Below are positions 61,429-64,000 of a stretch of DNA of 64,000 nucleotides, one piece after another; within the stretch, counting starts at the first letter, position 1; each line of letters starts with the position of its first letter. The position numbers and the translations under genes are program-made. Below the pieces are notes generated by a model. The model was not told where the DNA came from. It did no database searches and saw only the letters and a program-made list of their open reading frames with translations. The stretch is from Limnohabitans parvus II-B4. Lineage in GTDB: Bacteria; Pseudomonadota; Gammaproteobacteria; Burkholderiales; Burkholderiaceae_C. The DNA is taken from NCBI RefSeq assembly GCF_003063455.1, contig NZ_NESN01000004.1, positions 124,001 to 188,000 on the forward strand, given 5' to 3'.

Positions 61429-62358
61429 TCAACCCGCGCTCAGCAGAGCCTGGCGCGTGGCGGGTTTGTCCAGCTGCGCGGTCCACCACAGCAGGGCGTG
61501 GCCAGCAGGGCTCAGGCGGCTGTCGCGCCAAGCGGCATGGACCGGGCTCAAGCGGGATTGGTCGGTTTTTTTGACCACCAACAGGCCTTGCTGCACATGC
61601 GGTGCGGCCAGACTTTGGGGCAGAAAACCGGCCCCCAGACCACGCAGCTGTGCCTGCAGTTTGCTTTGCATGTCGGGCACGGTGAAAACGTCCTGACCGC
61701 CTTGCAGTCCGACGGTGAGGCCGCTGCCGCGCTGCACCGAGTCGGCCACGGCCACCATGCGGTGCTGGACCAACTGGGCATCGCTCAAGGGCTCGGCCGC
61801 TTGGGCCAAGGGGTGTTGGGGTGCCACGACAAACACAAAAGGCACCTCGCCCAGCGCCATGTGCTGGATGTCGGCGGCCAAATGCTGCCCCAGCGCCACG
61901 CCCAAGGCCAAGTCGGCCTGGCCGGATGTCAACGCGGCCATGGTGCCCGACAGGGTTTCGTGGCGAATGCGCAAGCGGGTGGGGCTGTTCAGCGCCAAAA
62001 AGGCTTCGCACAAATCCATCACCACGCTGCGCGAGACGATGCTGTCCACCGCCACCGTCAGCACGGCCTCCCAGCCGGTGGCCACGCGCTTGACCCGGTT
62101 GGCCACGGCGTCAATGTCTTGCAGCAATCGGCCCGCTTCGCGCAGCAGCTCTTGACCTGCAGCCGTGGGGCGCGCCTGGCGCGAGCTGCGGTCAAACAGC
62201 AGCACGTCCAAAGCATCTTCGAGCTGACGTACGCGGTAGGTCAGGGCGCTGGGCACCAAGTTCAGCTTGCGGGCGGCGGCGGCAAAACTGCCTTGTTCGT
62301 CGATGGTTTGCAGCATGAACAGGGCATCGGGGGTGAGCCAATCTTTGGGACTTTGCAT
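61429..62358 (-). CDS. LysR family transcriptional regulator
   Basis: A 309-residue regulator. The N-terminal winged helix (about residues 10-70) reads ALFMLQTIDEQGSFAAAARKLNLVPSALTYRVRQLEDALDVLLFDRSSRQARPT. The C-terminal effector domain includes LTVAVDSIV and LDLALGV-type strands. Divergent from the pirin gene over 108 bp that contain a T-N11-A palindrome, so it probably controls pirin and the flavodoxin-like gene. Confidence 0.95.
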   Translation of the reverse strand: MQSPKDWLTPDALFMLQTIDEQGSFAAAARKLNLVPSALTYRVRQLEDALDVLLFDRSSRQARPTAAGQELLREAGRLLQDIDAVANRVKRVATGWEAVLTVAVDSIVSRSVVMDLCEAFLALNSPTRLRIRHETLSGTMAALTSGQADLALGVALGQHLAADIQHMALGEVPFVFVVAPQHPLAQAAEPLSDAQLVQHRMVAVADSVQRGSGLTVGLQGGQDVFTVPDMQSKLQAQLRGLGAGFLPQSLAAPHVQQGLLVVKKTDQSRLSPVHAAWRDSRLSPAGHALLWWTAQLDKPATRQALLSAG

Positions 62359-62374
62359 GATCTTGCTATTTTAT

Positions 62375-62389
62375 TTCAAATAATTTGAA
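62375..62389. promoter_or_regulatory. LysR-type box between lysR and pirin
   Basis: TTCAAAT-A-ATTTGAA is a perfect 7-1-7 palindrome and fits the T-N11-A pattern bound by LysR-type regulators. It lies 17 bp upstream of the lysR start codon, in the divergent gap. Confidence 0.7.
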
Positions 62390-62466
62390 TGATGGCGGCA
62401 AACGAATTGCACCGTGCTGACATGTTCGTTCTTTAAAGTCCTACCCAATCACTCAGGAAACCCAAC

Positions 62467-63168
62467 ATGTTGACTTTGCGCAAATCCTCCGAACGCGGCT
62501 ACGCCGACCATGGCTGGCTCAAGTCGTTTCACAGCTTTTCTTTTGCCAATTACTTTGACGCGGCCCACATGGGTTGGGGCAATCTGCGCGTCATCAACGA
62601 AGACCGCATCGCGCCTGGCACGGGCTTTGGCACCCACGGCCACCGCGATATGGAAATCATCAGCTACGTGCTGTCGGGCAACCTGGCCCACCAAGACAGT
62701 ATGGGCAACGTCAAGGGCATTCCGCCCGGCGATGTGCAGCGCATGAGCGCGGGCAGCGGTGTGCGCCACAGCGAGTTCAACCACGCAGAAGGCGCGCAGA
62801 CCCACTTTTTGCAAATCTGGATCGAGCCCAATGTGACGGGCATTGACCCAGGTTACGAGCAAAAAACCGTGCCCGAAGCCGCCAAGCGCGGGCAGTTGGC
62901 CCTTGTGGCCGCCCCTGATGCGGGCGACTACACCGTCAAAATTCACGCCGATGCCCGCTTGTACGCAGGGCTGTTTGATGGCACAGAAAGCGCCAGCCTG
63001 CCCCTGAACCCCGCCCGCAAGGCCTATGTATTTCTGGTGCGCGGTAGCTTGCAGGTCAATGGCCAGCAGCTCAACGCGGGTGACGCAGCCATGCTGCAAT
63101 CCGAACCGTCTTTGGCCCTGGCCAACGGCCAGGACGCTGAAGTCCTGGTCTTCGACCTGGCACCTTGA
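62467..63168 (+). CDS. Pirin family protein (quercetinase-like)
   Basis: A 233-residue bicupin. Metal ligands are visible in GFGTHGHRDMEIISYVLSGNLAHQD (His-x-His) and GSGVRHSEFNHAEGAQTHFLQIWIEP (His and Glu). The C-terminal cupin follows (KAYVFLVRGSLQVNGQQLNAGDAAML). YhhW-type pirins cleave quercetin; others act as redox-sensing regulators. Divergent from the LysR gene. Confidence 0.95.
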   Translation: MLTLRKSSERGYADHGWLKSFHSFSFANYFDAAHMGWGNLRVINEDRIAPGTGFGTHGHRDMEIISYVLSGNLAHQDSMGNVKGIPPGDVQRMSAGSGVRHSEFNHAEGAQTHFLQIWIEPNVTGIDPGYEQKTVPEAAKRGQLALVAAPDAGDYTVKIHADARLYAGLFDGTESASLPLNPARKAYVFLVRGSLQVNGQQLNAGDAAMLQSEPSLALANGQDAEVLVFDLAP

Positions 63169-63177
63169 GCATGAATC

Positions 63178-63270
63178 AGTCATTGCCGAGCACTCATCTT
63201 TCACTCCTGCACACTGATCTGTCGTTCCCGCTCGCTGATCTGTCATTCCCGCGCATGCGGGAATCCATCC
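63178..63270 (+). repeat. Half copy of the double-hairpin repeat with 21-bp left-end array
   Basis: Degenerate left ends at 63178, 63199 and 63220 lead to TGTCA at 63241, an exact 21-bp period. The last opens hairpin ATTCCCGC-gcat-GCGGGAAT. The second hairpin is absent. It lies between the pirin and flavodoxin-like genes. Confidence 0.78.
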
Positions 63271-63324
63271 CCCATCGCACCTTACTTAACCCTTTTCCCT
63301 CAACCCCTCCAAGGAGCTTTTCTC

Positions 63325-63858
63325 ATGGCTAAAACTGTTGTTGTTTTCCATTCCGGCTACGGCCACACCCAACGCGTGGCCCAATTCGTGGCCCAAGGCG
63401 CGAACGCCCAAACCATCACCATCGATGCCGATGGCAACCTCACCGAGGCCGACTGGGCCACGCTGGACGCGGCCGACGCCATCATCTTTGGCTCACCCAC
63501 TTACATGGGCATGGCCTCGTGGCAGTTCAAGAAATTTGCCGACGCCACCTCCAAGCGCTGGTTCACCAGTGCCTGGAAAGACAAAGTCGCAGGCGGCTTC
63601 ACCATCTCGGCCAGCCCCAGCGGCGACAAACTGTCGACCATCCAGTACTTCATCACGTTGGCCATGCAGCAAGGCATGGTTTGGGTGGGTCAGCCCGCCA
63701 TGAACGACGGCACCATCAACCGCATCGGCTCCAACTCCGGCCTGATGGCCCAAGTGGGCCCGACCAGCCCAGCCGAAGACATCCCGCAAGGTGACCTGGA
63801 CACGGCCAAAGCCTATGGCGAGCGCGTGGCCGCAGTGGCTGCGAAACTGCGCGGCTGA
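63325..63858 (+). CDS. Flavodoxin / NADPH-dependent FMN reductase family protein
   Basis: A 177-residue flavodoxin-fold protein: VVVFHSGYGHTQRVAQFVAQG (phosphate loop), DAIIFGSPTYMGMASWQFKKFADATSKRW, KVAGGFTISASPSGDKLSTIQYF, GMVWVGQP. It resembles short WrbA-type quinone reductases. AAGGAG precedes ATG 63325. Probably co-regulated with pirin by the LysR protein. A strong terminator follows. Confidence 0.93.
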   Translation: MAKTVVVFHSGYGHTQRVAQFVAQGANAQTITIDADGNLTEADWATLDAADAIIFGSPTYMGMASWQFKKFADATSKRWFTSAWKDKVAGGFTISASPSGDKLSTIQYFITLAMQQGMVWVGQPAMNDGTINRIGSNSGLMAQVGPTSPAEDIPQGDLDTAKAYGERVAAVAAKLRG

Positions 63859-63883
63859 TCTTGGGGCCTTGGCCCATTCCCAA

Positions 63884-63916
63884 GCCAGGGCGCACGGCAC
63901 GCCCTGGCTTTTTTTT
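63884..63916 (+). terminator. Rho-independent terminator after the flavodoxin-like gene
   Basis: Stem GCCAGGGCG / CGCCCTGGC with a 7-nt loop followed by eight T residues, 25 bp after the stop codon. Confidence 0.9.
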
Positions 63917-63971
63917 GCGCGTTTTCGGGCGCAAGCACCTGCTCGGGCCCCGTACTTGCTAGGATGAGGGC

Positions 63972-64000
63972 ATGAAAATCCTCTCGATGTTGCCGTGGGC
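63972..64000 (+). CDS. Start of a gene cut by the window end
   Basis: ATG 63972 preceded by GGATGAGG begins MKILSMLPW and runs open to the window edge. Nine to ten residues are too few to name a family. Confidence 0.4.

Overview
The window is a gene-dense, high-GC bacterial chromosome segment. Short gene spacing, the tRNA gene and the gene families point to a betaproteobacterium of the Burkholderiales, most likely Comamonadaceae (Limnohabitans/Rhodoferax-like). That placement is inferred from gene content, not from a marker phylogeny. About 60 protein genes, one tRNA, one tandem glycine riboswitch, several terminators and operator-like palindromes, and one abundant family of double-hairpin intergenic repeats can be supported. 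No prophage, insertion sequence, CRISPR array or rRNA operon was seen.

Layout. 1-9.3 kb: a transglutaminase/DUF2126 protein, comEC (competence), then a circularly permuted ATP-grasp and an alpha-E protein; the first, third and fourth form a known predicted peptide-amide ligase system, here split by comEC. 9.5-15.5 kb: xth, a DUF4337 membrane protein, folA, thyA, a secreted PpiC-type isomerase, a low-GC DUF4160 remnant plus DUF2442, an FAD-linked oxidase and DUF2069. 15.5-25.3 kb: a YihY protein, an Mpo1-like protein, P450 plus hydrolase, metY-type sulfhydrylase, CBS protein, aroC, an MFS transporter plus hydrolase. 25.3-30.3 kb: a secreted hydrolase, then a tightly overlapped five-gene operon (DsbA/FrnE-like, Tat-exported histidine phosphatase, DCC thiol protein, exported SUMF-domain protein, SDR), and a LysE exporter. 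30.4-39 kb: B12-binding radical SAM protein, J-domain-like coiled-coil protein, a glycine-riboswitch-controlled dadA-GNAT operon, orphan gcvH, and a TRAP transporter (dctPQM). 39-50.5 kb: an acyl-CoA/CoA-ester catabolic region with ETF-ubiquinone oxidoreductase, SDR, thioesterase, TetR regulator, two AhpD/CMD-fold proteins, nitroreductase, a natural two-domain acyl-CoA dehydrogenase fusion, a PAS-LuxR regulator and scoAB. 50.5-64 kb: an orphan ParB-like protein beside tRNA-Gly, gabD, alaS, a TlpA thioredoxin, a Tat-exported transglutaminase, RluA/trmB, gluQRS, an amine-oxidase-like flavoprotein, and a LysR regulator divergent from pirin and a flavodoxin-like protein.

The most unusual signal is the repeat family. 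Each core is about 70 bp, starts with TGTCA, ends with TGACA and contains two hairpins whose arms change in a compensated way between copies. Outside the cores, one terminus is repeated in tandem, outward, with an almost exact period that is fixed within a locus but differs between loci (15, 17-18, 19-20 and 21 bp at hairpin-1 ends; 18, 18-19, 23 and 24 bp at hairpin-2 ends). At one locus the 3' end of aroC has been copied with the element, and the array supplies the start codon of the next gene.

The second notable system is metabolic: a tandem glycine riboswitch controlling a D-amino-acid-dehydrogenase-like oxidase and a GNAT acetyltransferase, with an orphan lipoyl carrier gene (gcvH) just upstream and no gcvT or gcvP in the window.
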